DNA of 64,000 nucleotides from Tunturiibacter gelidiferens (GCF_013410115.1 NZ_JACCCV010000002.1:1178001-1242000); one strand, 5' to 3'; positions 8,612-17,958 are shown, counted from the stretch's first letter. Notes: generated by a model from the letters alone, not told the origin. Numbers and translations: made by a program.

Positions 8612-10198
8612 TTACATACCGCTCTGGTTTCCTGCATCCGGATGAACCACGCGATAGCTCGCACCGCCCTGCGACCAGACCAGCAGCAACAGATCCTTCC
8701 CTGTCGGATTCGCGTGCGCTGCATTCACAAACTGCTCCGCCGAAGTTACCGGATGCCGATCCACCTCAAGGATCACATCCCCAGGAGCAAGGCTCGCCTC
8801 ATCCGCCGGACTTCCCGGACGAACGCTCTGAATCGCAACGCCCTGCACCTGCGAAGGAATATGCAACTGCTGCCGAACATCAGGCGTCAGCTCAGCAACA
8901 GCAAGTCCAAGCCTCCCCTTCTGCGGACCCGCGCTCTCACCATTGCTCGCCACCTCGGCATCCTTGTGATATTCGCCAACCTTCACGTTCACCGTCTGCG
9001 AAGACCCGTTTCGAATAAGGCCCAAAGCAATCGTCGTCCCCGGAGTATCTTCGCTCACCGCGACTTGCAGCGCGCCTCCGTTGATCACCTTCTGCCCATT
9101 CAGCTCATCGATCACGTCGCCGTTCTTCAGCCCCGCCTGCGCAGCTGGAGAGTCAGGCGACACCTGCGTCACAATCGCACCCGTCGCCTCCTTCAGGTTG
9201 AAGAAGCTCGCATTCTCAGGCGTCACGTCGTTCATACTGATCCCGAGATAGCCGTGATGCACCGCGCCCGTCTTGATCAACTGGTCAGCCGTCGCCCTCA
9301 CCATCTGCGAGGGAATCGCGAACCCGGCGCCCGCAAAGGAGCCGCCGTTCGAGATGATGAACGTATTGATTCCAACCAGCTCTCCCCGCGCATTCACCAG
9401 AGGGCCGCCCGAGTTGCCAGGATTGATCGCAGCATCGGTCTGAATATACCCACCAGGCTTTCGTGCATCGTCACGATAAGGATTCTGCCGATCCACAGCA
9501 CTCACGATTCCACGCGTCACCGAAAACTGAAAATACCCAAACGGACTGCCGAACGCCAGCACCGTCTGTCCCGGCTTCAGCTTCGTCGAATCGCCCCACG
9601 CAATGCTCGGCAGGTCGTGCGCTTCCACCTTGATCACCGCGATGTCCGTCAGAGGATCACGCCCAACCAGCTTCGCCTTCAGCACACGCCGGTCATGCAG
9701 CGTCACACGCATCTCCACCGCACCATCGATCACATGATTGTTCGTCACGATATAACCATCCGGTGAGATGATGATCCCGCTACCAATCCCATGCTCCAGT
9801 TGCGGCTGCTGCGGATGGAGCTGCTGCATCATCCCCGGCGGCAGCTGTCCAAAGAACTGCTGAAGCCCCGGCGGCAATGCCTGACCCTGCTCCTGACCGT
9901 CCTCCTGATCCTCACCCACCTGGTGTTCCGCCGAGCCACGCGATGTCACCGCAACGTTAACCACCGCCGGCGTAACCCGCGCCGCAACCGCCTCCACAGC
10001 GTTGTCCAGCGCAACCAGTGAAGACACACTGTTGTCATCCATCGGTGCGGGAGAAGAGATCGGCGACGAGATCATCGCCGCATGAACGCCATTGTGATGA
10101 ACCAGCATCCCAGCTGCCAGCACCAGAGCCGCGGCAGCGCCTGCAGGAACGGCAACCCGTCCCGCCTTACCTACTAATTTATTAGTTTCAAACGACAT
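8612..10198 (-). CDS. HtrA/DegP-type envelope serine protease
   Basis: A 528-residue periplasmic Do-like protease and chaperone. An N-terminal membrane anchor or signal (residues 18-33) is followed by a Gln/Gly-rich linker and the trypsin-like domain with His155 (NNHVIDG), Asp185 (DPLTDIAVI) and Ser263 (GNSGGP). Two PDZ domains follow: about 300-390 (YLGISMNDVTP, GDVIDELNGQK) and about 420-515 (GDVILEVDRHPV). It starts 33 nt after the blaR-like gene, so it is the third gene of that operon. A 14-bp BlaI-type dyad lies inside codons 5-9, suggesting separate local repression. Family assignment is certain. Confidence 0.95.
   Translation of the reverse strand: MSFETNKLVGKAGRVAVPAGAAAALVLAAGMLVHHNGVHAAMISSPISSPAPMDDNSVSSLVALDNAVEAVAARVTPAVVNVAVTSRGSAEHQVGEDQEDGQEQGQALPPGLQQFFGQLPPGMMQQLHPQQPQLEHGIGSGIIISPDGYIVTNNHVIDGAVEMRVTLHDRRVLKAKLVGRDPLTDIAVIKVEAHDLPSIAWGDSTKLKPGQTVLAFGSPFGYFQFSVTRGIVSAVDRQNPYRDDARKPGGYIQTDAAINPGNSGGPLVNARGELVGINTFIISNGGSFAGAGFAIPSQMVRATADQLIKTGAVHHGYLGISMNDVTPENASFFNLKEATGAIVTQVSPDSPAAQAGLKNGDVIDELNGQKVINGGALQVAVSEDTPGTTIALGLIRNGSSQTVNVKVGEYHKDAEVASNGESAGPQKGRLGLAVAELTPDVRQQLHIPSQVQGVAIQSVRPGSPADEASLAPGDVILEVDRHPVTSAEQFVNAAHANPTGKDLLLLVWSQGGASYRVVHPDAGNQSGM
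10173..10186. promoter_or_regulatory. BlaI-type dyad inside the start of htrA
   Basis: ACTAAT-TT-ATTAGT is a perfect inverted repeat within codons 5-9 of htrA, 10 nt from its ATG. The arms are identical to those of the dyad upstream of blaI (12069-12082). The identity of two 6-bp arms with the same 2-bp spacing, both in this operon, argues for a shared repressor, most likely the BlaI protein encoded here. Confidence 0.6.
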
Positions 10199-10231
10199 GA
10201 TCGATCCTCACAACGGTTCGTACAGCTTTGT

Positions 10232-11602
10232 TTAAAGTTGAATGACCAGCCAGCCGCCCGCGGTAGGCACGGCTGCAAACGAAGAAGAAAACACCCGCTC
10301 ACTCGACACCGTGAGCACCATCCTTGGCTGCAACGACTCCTCCCAAGAGGTCAGCACAACCCATCTCTGCATCCGCACCATCCCTCGATCCTGCTTCGCG
10401 CGCAGCAGCGCAGCCGAATGCACCGAGCGACGCCGTTTAGCCGCAGTTGCCTTCGTTGGCTGAATAATCTGGCCAGTCGAACCCATCGGCATAGAAGCCT
10501 TTAGCAGAATCTCGTGTGTCGCGCCCGCAGCAGGAATATTCGCTACAGAAGGACGAAACGCGACAGCTTGATACTCTGCATCGGCCGCAGCGGAACGCTG
10601 CATGTCGGCATGCAAAGCAGCTGCACCACCGGAGAACGCAACAACCTGCGGACAACGTGAAAGCTCAGCCGCTCCCCCAACGAGTCCGAGCACAAGCACA
10701 CTCATCAACACGCGAGCCTGCGTCCTGCCCATCCCTTCACTGCGCCGCAGAATGCTATGCACTCTCTGCGCCAACTCCGATCGTCTCTCCCACGCACCCA
10801 GCGAAAGCACAGCTGCTCTCCGCCTCAAACGCTGCTCAGCCAGCCCCGTCAGGCACGTCGCGTAGGCCTTCGGAGCCTTGGTCGTTCGAAGCACTGCGTC
10901 GTCGCACGCCAGCTCCCGTTCGAAGCACAACCTTCGCTCGATCCATAGCAAAACCGGATTCAACGGCACCAGCACCAAAACGATCTTCTGCACCAGATTC
11001 ATCCAGTCATCGGCCCGCCGCAGATGTCCAATCTCGTGCAACACAATCTGCTCCAGTTCCGCTGGAGTAAGCCGCTCATACACCTCAAGGGGAATCAAGA
11101 TCCGCGGCGAAAAAAATCCAATCACACTCGGCCGGTCCACATCCGCCGACGTGCAAAGCGTCACCCCACGCCACCCCGCTGCCGCCAGCGACAAATCCCA
11201 ACCCGAGCCCGTCTCCAACGGCGTCGCGCGCTTCCAAATCCCGCGCAGCTGCACCGCACTGATCGCCAACTTCGCCCCGCGCACCATCGCAACCGTCAGC
11301 CACAGCGCAGCCATCGCAAAGCTCCATCGCACATCCAGCTGCACCACTGCACCATGACCGGCCGCCTCATCACTAGAATGAATTCCGTAAGCATGAAGCA
11401 GCGGCAGCAACGCCAGAACTGCAAACACCGCCGTCCAAACCGCAAACCGAACCGCAGCCGTAGTCTTCGGCACTAGCCGCAGACAGATCCACACACAGGC
11501 AGCCAGCACCAGCCCCTGCCACAACCCCGACACCACAGCCCCAGCCGCCACTCGCGACAGACCTTCGACAGCATGCAATAGGTTCAAATCCATCCCAATC
11601 AC
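10232..11602 (-). CDS. BlaR1/MecR1-like M56 membrane metalloprotease without sensor domain
   Basis: A 456-residue integral-membrane antirepressor protease. Three hydrophobic segments lie in residues 20-110, then the M56 domain with the zinc motif HEIGH at 189-193 (VLHEIGHLRRADDW), and a fourth membrane segment near residue 300 (VLMSVLVLGLVGGA). The roughly 150-residue tail has no penicillin-binding motifs, so this is not a classical beta-lactam sensor. The GTG start overlaps the blaI stop by 4 nt (GTGA), indicating translational coupling. By analogy it would inactivate the adjacent BlaI-like repressor upon an envelope signal, here releasing htrA. Confidence 0.85.
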   Translation of the reverse strand: MIGMDLNLLHAVEGLSRVAAGAVVSGLWQGLVLAACVWICLRLVPKTTAAVRFAVWTAVFAVLALLPLLHAYGIHSSDEAAGHGAVVQLDVRWSFAMAALWLTVAMVRGAKLAISAVQLRGIWKRATPLETGSGWDLSLAAAGWRGVTLCTSADVDRPSVIGFFSPRILIPLEVYERLTPAELEQIVLHEIGHLRRADDWMNLVQKIVLVLVPLNPVLLWIERRLCFERELACDDAVLRTTKAPKAYATCLTGLAEQRLRRRAAVLSLGAWERRSELAQRVHSILRRSEGMGRTQARVLMSVLVLGLVGGAAELSRCPQVVAFSGGAAALHADMQRSAAADAEYQAVAFRPSVANIPAAGATHEILLKASMPMGSTGQIIQPTKATAAKRRRSVHSAALLRAKQDRGMVRMQRWVVLTSWEESLQPRMVLTVSSERVFSSSFAAVPTAGGWLVIQL

Positions 11603-12000
11603 AGTTCGTCTCCCGCGCGGTCATCCGCGGCCACCGCAATCGCCTCTTTCAAGCGCTGCAACTCCTCCGCCGTCACCTCGTCATCCCCAAGCAGCGAAAG
11701 CAGCAACCTCTCCCTCGAATTACCAAAAAAACGCTGCAGCATATGACGAACCTCGGACCGGCTCGCCTCCTGCTCTGCAACGCAGGGGCTATACAGAAAC
11801 GCCCTGCCCTCCTGCCGGTGACTCACATACCTCTTCTGCTCCAGAATCCGGATCGTCGTCAGCACAGAGTTATAAGCCAGCGCCGCCCCCTCTGGCATCG
11901 CAGCCACCAGCTCTCCCACAGCCGACTCGCCGCGCGCCCACAGTATCTTCATGAGCCGTAACTCAGCCTCTGTCAACGTGATGGACTTCTTCGGCGGCAT
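11599..12000 (-). CDS. BlaI/MecI/CopY-family repressor
   Basis: A 133-residue winged-helix repressor. The N-terminal DNA-binding domain (LTEAELRLMKILWARGESAVGELV, then YNSVLTTIRILEQKRYV) matches BlaI/MecI; the helical C-terminal part serves dimerisation. The ATG at 12000 is preferred over the adjacent GTG at 12003; GAGAGGG lies just upstream. It is the first gene of blaI-blaR-htrA. A perfect dyad 68 nt upstream of the start is the likely autoregulatory operator. Confidence 0.9.
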   Translation of the reverse strand: MPPKKSITLTEAELRLMKILWARGESAVGELVAAMPEGAALAYNSVLTTIRILEQKRYVSHRQEGRAFLYSPCVAEQEASRSEVRHMLQRFFGNSRERLLLSLLGDDEVTAEELQRLKEAIAVAADDRAGDEL

Positions 12001-12067
12001 CACCCTCTCAACGTCCAGACTCCCTCAAGCGATCAGAAGTCTGAAACTATTCAAAGGAGAGACGATC

Positions 12068-12083
12068 AACTAATCCATTAGTT
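12068..12083. promoter_or_regulatory. Candidate BlaI operator upstream of blaI
   Basis: AACTAAT-CC-ATTAGTT is a perfect 7+7 inverted repeat 68 nt before the blaI ATG, in the 326-bp spacer shared with the divergent EAL gene. Its inner 6-bp arms recur exactly at the start of htrA. Nothing else of note was seen in this spacer. Confidence 0.65.
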
Positions 12084-12326
12084 AGCACAACAACCCCAAA
12101 AAAATAGTCGCCTCTGGATACCATTGCTCGCGATAAACCTACACCAGCTTCGATCCGAATCAAGCAGAAACAGCGCGATCGAAGCTTCCCATCGAAGGAT
12201 GCTTCGACAACAGGAGGCCCACCTCTAAGAGCCCACACTCAAACGAATAAACCCATATCTGTTTGTCCGCGGCCAAACCAAAAATCCCTGTATAACTTGC
12301 ATCCGGACCGTAGTATCGTCTTTGCC

Positions 12327-14384
12327 ATGGCTGCGGAAGACGCGAACGATCTGCGTAGAGCGCTCGAGAAGAACGAAATTATTCCGTACTTTCAACCGCT
12401 GGTGGAGCTTCGCACAGGCCTGCTCAGCGGATTCGAGGTCCTCGCGCGTTGGCAGCACCCCGTCCGCGGTCTCATCACCCCCAACGAATTCATCCCCCTC
12501 GCCGAAGACACCGGCCTCAACGGCCAACTCACCGGCAACCTCCTCCGAGCCGTCTTCGCCGCCGCAAAAAACATCCCCGACCACCTCACCCTCTCGGTCA
12601 ACATCTCCCTCACCCAGCTCACCGACTTCTCCCTCCCCAAACACATCCACGCCGCCGCCGAGCAAGCCAGCTTTCCTCTCAACCGTCTCATCCTCGAGAT
12701 CACCGAAAGCGCTCTCGCCAGCAACACCGAGCACGCCTACCGCATCGCCACCGAACTCAAAGAGCAAGGCTCCCGTCTCGCCCTCGACGACTTCGGCACC
12801 GGCTACTCCAGCCTCCGCCACCTCCAGTCACTTCCCTTCGACGAGCTCAAAATCGACGCCAGCTTCGTCCGTTCCATGGGCCACACCCGAGAGAGCCGCA
12901 AGATCGCCGCCGCTATCGTCGGCCTCGGCAACAGTCTCAGCCTCACCACGGTAGCCGAAGGCGTCGAAAGCCAAACCATAGCCGACATGCTCCTCTGGCT
13001 AGGTTGCGATCTCGGCCAGGGCTGGCTCTACGGTCGCCCCGTCCCGCCCGAACAACTCCCCGAGGTCCTCGCCGCCAGGCTCGACCCCGCTCCTCCCATC
13101 CCCGAGCCCCGCTCCCCCGCAGCCGACTCCACCCTCCCTCTGCGCCTCGAAGCTCTTCCCACTCAACGCCTCGCGCAACTCAATGCCATCTACGATGGGG
13201 TCCCAGTCGGACTCTGCTTCATCGATCGCAACCTGCGTTACGTCAGCGTCAACAAACGCCTCGCCGGAATGCATCACCTCCCCGTAGCCGCGCACCTCGG
13301 CCGTTATATCTCAGAGGTCATGCCAACCGTCTTCCCCCTCTGCGAACCCTACCTCCTCCGCGCACTCAACGGCGAAGCCAGCAACGACCTCGAGATCTGC
13401 TACCCGGACCCCAATCCCCTCAACGAAAAGCGCACTCATCTCATCTCCTTCCACCCCGCCCGCGACGAGGCCGACGAGGTCATCGGAGTCTCCGTCTCCG
13501 TCGTCGATATCACCCGCCGAAAACAGGCCGAGCAGGCTCTCGCCGAAAGCGAAGACCACTACCGCCACACCGTCGAGCTCAACCCCCAGGTTCCCTGGAC
13601 CGCCGACCCCGACGGCATGATCCTCGATGCCAGTCAAAGATGGGAGAGCCTCACCGGCCTTTCCGTTTCGGACTCTCTCGGAACCGGTTGGATCCGCGCC
13701 CTCCACCCCGACGACGTCAAACCAACCTCCCGCATCTGGACGGAGTCCCTCCGCACCGGCCGCCCGCTCGACGTTCAGTACCGCATCCATCGCGTCGATG
13801 GCACTTGGCGCTGGATGCGCGCTCGTGCAACGGCACGCCGCGGAAAGAACGGCAAAATCATCCGCTGGTACGGCACCGTCGAGGACATCAACGACCAGAG
13901 AAGTGCCGAGGAGGCCCTCCGCCGCAGCGAAGCTCGTCTCAAAGCGGTCTTCGACGCGGTTCCAGTAGGAATCGTCATCGCTGAAGCACCCGATGGCCGC
14001 GTCGTCATGAGCAATCCGCGAGCCGAGGAGATCCTTCGCAGCACCGAGGCCGCTCCAGCCATGATCGACGACTACTGCAAAGAGTCCATCTCGTTCACAC
14101 CCGGACCCAACTCGGAATCCAACCGGAATATCGATCAGGACCATGACCATCCGCTCGCCAAAGCCATCATGGGAGGAAAATCCATCGGCCCAACCGAGTA
14201 CCTCCGCTTCCACAGCGACGGTTCAAGCGCCTGGATCAGCCTCACCGGCGCCCCCGTTCTCGACCCGGACGGCAAAGTCTCCGGCGGCGTCGTCGCCATC
14301 CAGGACATCGACGAAGACAAGCGCGAGATGCAGCGCCTCTCCGACCTCAACACCGTCCTCAAAATCAAACTCGAAACTCACTAA
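12327..14384 (+). CDS. c-di-GMP phosphodiesterase with N-terminal EAL and three PAS domains
   Basis: A 685-residue cytosolic protein from the ATG at 12327; an in-frame TTG at 12297 is also possible. The EAL domain occupies residues 5-245 and keeps the catalytic set: FEVLARW, SVNIS, LEITES, LDDFGTGYSS, LKIDASFV, AEGVE and QGWLYG. It should therefore hydrolyse c-di-GMP. Three PAS domains follow at about 275-400, 405-530 and 540-675. The order is unusual, since PAS sensors normally precede EAL. The protein ends just after the last PAS (LNTVLKIKLETH) without a GGDEF or kinase domain. No membrane segment is evident. Confidence 0.88.
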   Translation: MAAEDANDLRRALEKNEIIPYFQPLVELRTGLLSGFEVLARWQHPVRGLITPNEFIPLAEDTGLNGQLTGNLLRAVFAAAKNIPDHLTLSVNISLTQLTDFSLPKHIHAAAEQASFPLNRLILEITESALASNTEHAYRIATELKEQGSRLALDDFGTGYSSLRHLQSLPFDELKIDASFVRSMGHTRESRKIAAAIVGLGNSLSLTTVAEGVESQTIADMLLWLGCDLGQGWLYGRPVPPEQLPEVLAARLDPAPPIPEPRSPAADSTLPLRLEALPTQRLAQLNAIYDGVPVGLCFIDRNLRYVSVNKRLAGMHHLPVAAHLGRYISEVMPTVFPLCEPYLLRALNGEASNDLEICYPDPNPLNEKRTHLISFHPARDEADEVIGVSVSVVDITRRKQAEQALAESEDHYRHTVELNPQVPWTADPDGMILDASQRWESLTGLSVSDSLGTGWIRALHPDDVKPTSRIWTESLRTGRPLDVQYRIHRVDGTWRWMRARATARRGKNGKIIRWYGTVEDINDQRSAEEALRRSEARLKAVFDAVPVGIVIAEAPDGRVVMSNPRAEEILRSTEAAPAMIDDYCKESISFTPGPNSESNRNIDQDHDHPLAKAIMGGKSIGPTEYLRFHSDGSSAWISLTGAPVLDPDGKVSGGVVAIQDIDEDKREMQRLSDLNTVLKIKLETH

Positions 14385-14399
14385 TAAGCCACAACTCTT

Positions 14400-14735
14400 C
14401 CCAGCTATCTTTTGCACTTGCACCTGCTTTTATCTCGTCATTGCTTGTTCTTTTGTTGTCATCCCGCAGGGATCTGCTTTTTTGTATTTTGCCTTTGCCT
14501 TTTGCTCGTTCTTCACCCCCCCAAAAATGGTCATCTCGACCGGAGTCGCGGCGGTTTCATCGCACGACGCAGTGGAGAGATCCCTGTATTTCGCCTTTGT
14601 ATTTGTCGTTGCAGTCATAGCAGCAAAGAGAAACGTAACGCTTTTGCGGTTGCCTGTCCTTTTGCTTGTCATTCCGCACCCTGAGCTTCGTCGAACGGGG
14701 GAGGAATCTGCGGTTGTTTCTTTTCTTCTGCGTGC
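14400..14735. repeat. Intergenic repeat cluster between the EAL gene and eutB
   Basis: This ~390-bp gap holds no gene but several pieces of repeat families seen elsewhere in the window: a TTGCAC-type hexamer run near 14410, TTGTTGTCATCCCGCAG near 14454, GTCATCTCGACCGGAG near 14530 with GCAGTGGAGAGATC near 14568, and GTCATTCCGCACCC with GGAGGAATCTGCGGTTG at 14669-14717. Related pieces occur at 16790-16880, 27500-27690 and 29856-29950. Confidence 0.65.
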
Positions 14736-14776
14736 AGAGCCATCCTCTCAAGCGAACCCTGCTAGCGTAGTACCAA

Positions 14777-16153
14777 ATGGCCCACGCCCACACCATAGCG
14801 AGCGTCCGTTACACCTTCGACTCCCTCGCCGATCTCCTCGCCAAAGCCACCCCCGCCCGCTCGGGCGACGAACTCGCAGGCATCGCCGCCACCAGCGCAC
14901 AACAACGCGTAGCCGCGCAGCGCACCCTCGCCGATCTCCCCCTCACCCACCTTCTCAACGAACCCATCGTCCCCTACGAGACCGACGAGGTCACCCGCCT
15001 CATCCTCGACACCAGCCGCACCCCCGCCGCCATCACCGCCTTCGCCCCGATCTCCAGCCTCACCGTAGGCGAACTCCGCGATCATCTCCTCTCGGACGAC
15101 GCCACTCCCGCCAGCCTCGCCGCCCTCGCCCCCGGCCTTACCCCGGAGATGGCCGCCGCCGTCTCCAAACTCATGCGCCTCCAGGACCTCATCCTCGCAG
15201 CCCGCAAAATAAATGTCGTTACCAAATTTCGCACCACCGTAGGCCTCCCCGGACGCCTCTCCACCCGTCTCCAACCCAACCACCCGACAGACAACCCCGC
15301 AGGCATCGCCGCTTCCATCCTCGACGGCCTACTCCTCGGCTCTGGCGACGCCGTCATCGGCATCAACCCCGTCTCCGACAACGTCGCCACCCTCACCAAC
15401 CTGCTCCACCTCGTCGACCACATCCGCCGCCGCTACGACATCCCCACCCAATCCTGCGTCCTCGCCCACCTCACCACCCAGATGCAAGCCATGCAGCAAG
15501 GCGCGCCGCTCGACCTCCTCTTCCAATCCATCGGAGGGACCGAAGCCACTAACAAGAGCTTCGGCATCAACCTCGCCCTCCTCGAAGAAGCCCACCAACA
15601 AGCCCGCAGCCTCAACCGCGCACCAGAGAACCCCACCCCCAACATCATGTACTTCGAAACCGGCCAGGGCAGCAGCCTAAGCGCCAACGCCCACCGCGGA
15701 ACCCGCGGCCAGGGTATCGACCAGCAAACCCTCGAAGCCCGCGCCTACGCCGTAGCCCGCCACTTCAACCCAATGCTCGTCAACACCGTCGTCGGTTTCA
15801 TCGGTCCCGAGTATCTCTACGACGGCAAGCAGATCCTCCGCGCCAGCCTCGAAGACCACTTCTGCGGCAAACTCCTCGGCCTCCCCATGGGCTGCGACAT
15901 CTGCTACACCAACCACGCCGAAGCCGACCAGGACGACATGGACGCCCTCCTCACCATGCTCGGCGCCGCAGGCGTCAACTACATCATGGGCGTCCCCGGA
16001 GCCGACGACATCATGCTCCACTACCAGAGCACATCCTTCCACGACGCCCTCTACCTCCGCCGCCTCCTCAACCTCCGCCCAGCCCCCGAGTTCGAATCCT
16101 GGCTCAACACCACCGCCCCCCACCGCCTTCACCTGCCGGCCATGCTCCCCTAG
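14777..16153 (+). CDS. eutB: Ethanolamine ammonia-lyase large subunit
   Basis: A 458-residue catalytic subunit of the adenosylcobalamin-dependent enzyme that converts ethanolamine to acetaldehyde and ammonia. The TIM-barrel sequence is typical (DGLLLGSGDAVIGINPV, GGTEATNKSFGI, YFETGQGS, GLPMGCDICYTNHAEADQ, GVPGADDIMLHYQS), and the length matches the usual 450-460. Its partner subunit EutC is not adjacent but starts 3.86 kb downstream on the same strand. No microcompartment, reactivase (eutA) or permease genes are present, so ethanolamine probably serves as a nitrogen source. Confidence 0.95.
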   Translation: MAHAHTIASVRYTFDSLADLLAKATPARSGDELAGIAATSAQQRVAAQRTLADLPLTHLLNEPIVPYETDEVTRLILDTSRTPAAITAFAPISSLTVGELRDHLLSDDATPASLAALAPGLTPEMAAAVSKLMRLQDLILAARKINVVTKFRTTVGLPGRLSTRLQPNHPTDNPAGIAASILDGLLLGSGDAVIGINPVSDNVATLTNLLHLVDHIRRRYDIPTQSCVLAHLTTQMQAMQQGAPLDLLFQSIGGTEATNKSFGINLALLEEAHQQARSLNRAPENPTPNIMYFETGQGSSLSANAHRGTRGQGIDQQTLEARAYAVARHFNPMLVNTVVGFIGPEYLYDGKQILRASLEDHFCGKLLGLPMGCDICYTNHAEADQDDMDALLTMLGAAGVNYIMGVPGADDIMLHYQSTSFHDALYLRRLLNLRPAPEFESWLNTTAPHRLHLPAMLP

Positions 16154-16182
16154 ACGCACTACCCGCTTGTCGCCACGCGAAG

Positions 16183-16749
16183 CTATGGCAACTCAGACGG
16201 AACGCGCTCCCAAACTAGACTCCGTTCGTGAACTTCTCCCATCTCATGAATCCCTTTTGCAACCAATATCAGCCGGCTACCATCCAGGGAAAAGTTCCGG
16301 ACGCCTTCCGTGCCCCGCTCGGCTGGATATAACGATTGTGTGATGTGATGGGTCACTGTGGAGTTTGACTTGTCTACAGTCCAGGTACCGCAATACGCGT
16401 AGTAACCGTCAACCAGATTAGCCTTTTCGGGCGGCGTCGCCGCCAGCAAACCCTCGCGAGAGCCACTGCTGGCCAAAGTTGGTTTTGGGTCCGAAACAAT
16501 CTGCACGCTCATCCAACCGCTGCGGTCGTAGATCAACACTCCTTCCGGATGTCGGCCGTAGAACGGATAGATGACTTCGCCGTTCGGGCGAACGGTCTCA
16601 ACGCTGACGAGCCGCCACGTGCCGACCAATTTGTGCGTTACAGAGTTGGCGCGTTGCTCCTTTATAGCTGGATGAGTCGATTGGGCGTAACCCGTTACGC
16701 TGGCGGCCACCGCGAAACAGCAACCGATTAAGGCAAGAAACGATCGCAT
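16183..16749 (-). CDS. Secreted lipocalin-like domain protein
   Basis: A 188-residue exported protein. The ATG at 16749 has a strong GGAGGAAAC ribosome site and begins a signal peptide (MRSFLALIGCCFAVAASVTGYAQ). The mature part matches the lipocalin-like beta-barrel family (LVGTWRLVSVE, GVLIYDRSGWMSVQI, YYAYCGTWTVD, RLILVAKG), which is common but poorly characterised. It lies between eutB and eutC on the opposite strand. No function can be assigned beyond a probable small-ligand binding fold. Confidence 0.8.
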   Translation of the reverse strand: MRSFLALIGCCFAVAASVTGYAQSTHPAIKEQRANSVTHKLVGTWRLVSVETVRPNGEVIYPFYGRHPEGVLIYDRSGWMSVQIVSDPKPTLASSGSREGLLAATPPEKANLVDGYYAYCGTWTVDKSNSTVTHHITQSLYPAERGTEGVRNFSLDGSRLILVAKGIHEMGEVHERSLVWERVPSELP

Positions 16750-16784
16750 AAGTTTCCTCCGTAGACGAGTGTTGCGGAACCCCC

Positions 16785-16900
16785 AACTTTTGCAGTTGCT
16801 GTTGCGCTTGCCTGGTTTTTGTTTTGTCATTCCGCAGCGCAGGCGTCTTCTGTTGTTCTTTCCTTTGCGTGCACCCGCTTCGAGCGAATCACAGAGCCAT
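16785..16900. repeat. Dispersed repeat of the TTGTCATTCCG family
   Basis: A hexamer-like tract (TTGCAGTTGCTGTTGCGCTT) is followed by TTTTGTCATTCCGCAGCGCAG. The same arrangement occurs at 14403-14735 and twice at 27500-27690. It lies just upstream of the lipocalin-like gene. Confidence 0.6.
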
Positions 16901-16953
16901 TCTTTCGAGGAAACCAACGGCCTGCACTTCCACAGCTGTAAAGCACCGCCCGT

Positions 16954-17958
16954 TCAATACTTCTTCCCACCCTTATGCGTCTCGAGCCCCAGATCCTCCG
17001 CAACGTTCGGATCATATTGACCCAGCTCCGCCAGCAGCCCCTCATCCGAAAGATCAAGCTGCTTGGAATTCTCCCAGTCATGCCGAACGATCTTTTTCAG
17101 ACGGTCGATAATGTGCTCATCCCTCACCTCGATCGCCAGCTCCCGCCGGCTATCAAAGCTCCCCGGAGCAAGATTGATCGACCCAATGATCGCCCGCGCA
17201 TCATCAGCCAGCAGCAGCTTCGCATGCAGCTTGATGTGTTTCAGCTTGTGAATCTTCACGCCAATGTCTTCCAGCACCCTCAGTCCGCTCACACCCTCAA
17301 TCAACTTGTCTTTCTTCAGTTTGTGCGGAGGCCGTGCCATGATGTGAATCGTCACCCCACGCTGGTTCGCTCTCACCAGGTGCTCAATGATCGTCGGATC
17401 CTGGTACCGCTCATTCTGCAGCCACAACGAGTGCTTCGCCTCATCGATCAGTTGCCCCAGCCGCTGCCGCCCATTGCCGATACACCAGATCAGATGCGAG
17501 TGCTCTCCCGCATTGAAGTTCTCTCTCTTCCAATCCGCGTCGAAGCACTCCATGATCTCTTCAACCTCGTGCTTATGCGTCGTCACAATCGCATAGTCCC
17601 GCGTCTCGGTAAGATTCTTCGTCTCCCAGTTCAGCGACTCGACAAACGCCATCCTGTCATCGATCACCATCGACTTCTCATGCGTCAGGTCAAAGCAAGG
17701 ATTGCTGTCCAGCACCTCGATCCCCGCGTCCGTCAACGCAATCCGCGACTCGCCGTTCTCCTTCTCCCCATCCCGCCGCTCCGGGTTCAGCATCACCCGC
17801 ACCTTCACCCCGCGCTGATGCGCCTCCATCACCGCCTGCAGCAAAGTCGGATCCGAAAATACAAACATCTTTACCCGGATCGAATCCTTCGCACCATGAA
17901 TGGCGTCCAAAATCGGCTGAGCGGAGTCGTCAGGCAAAACAATCACAGAGCGCGACAT
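16954..17958 (-). CDS. Phospholipase D-like (HKD) domain protein
   Basis: A 334-residue protein with both halves of the PLD fold. HKD motif 1 is His93-Lys95-Asp100 (THEKSMVIDD) and motif 2 is His245-Lys247-Asp252 (LHAKLLLADD, followed by IGSINL). Both are complete, so the enzyme should be an active phosphodiesterase or transphosphatidylase such as a minor cardiolipin synthase. There is no signal peptide or membrane helix. The ATG at 17958 follows GAAGGAAGAG. Its place between eutB and eutC invites the idea of releasing ethanolamine from phosphatidylethanolamine, but that is speculation. Confidence 0.85.
   Translation of the reverse strand: MSRSVIVLPDDSAQPILDAIHGAKDSIRVKMFVFSDPTLLQAVMEAHQRGVKVRVMLNPERRDGEKENGESRIALTDAGIEVLDSNPCFDLTHEKSMVIDDRMAFVESLNWETKNLTETRDYAIVTTHKHEVEEIMECFDADWKRENFNAGEHSHLIWCIGNGRQRLGQLIDEAKHSLWLQNERYQDPTIIEHLVRANQRGVTIHIMARPPHKLKKDKLIEGVSGLRVLEDIGVKIHKLKHIKLHAKLLLADDARAIIGSINLAPGSFDSRRELAIEVRDEHIIDRLKKIVRHDWENSKQLDLSDEGLLAELGQYDPNVAEDLGLETHKGGKKY

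Noticed and set aside
10232..11602. A complete beta-lactam resistance sensor (BlaR1)
   Set aside because: The C-terminal part lacks penicillin-binding motifs, and no beta-lactamase gene is nearby.
12263..12296. Promoter TTGTCC/TATAAC upstream of the EAL gene
   Set aside because: The spacing between the hexamers is 22 bp, too long for a standard sigma-70 promoter.
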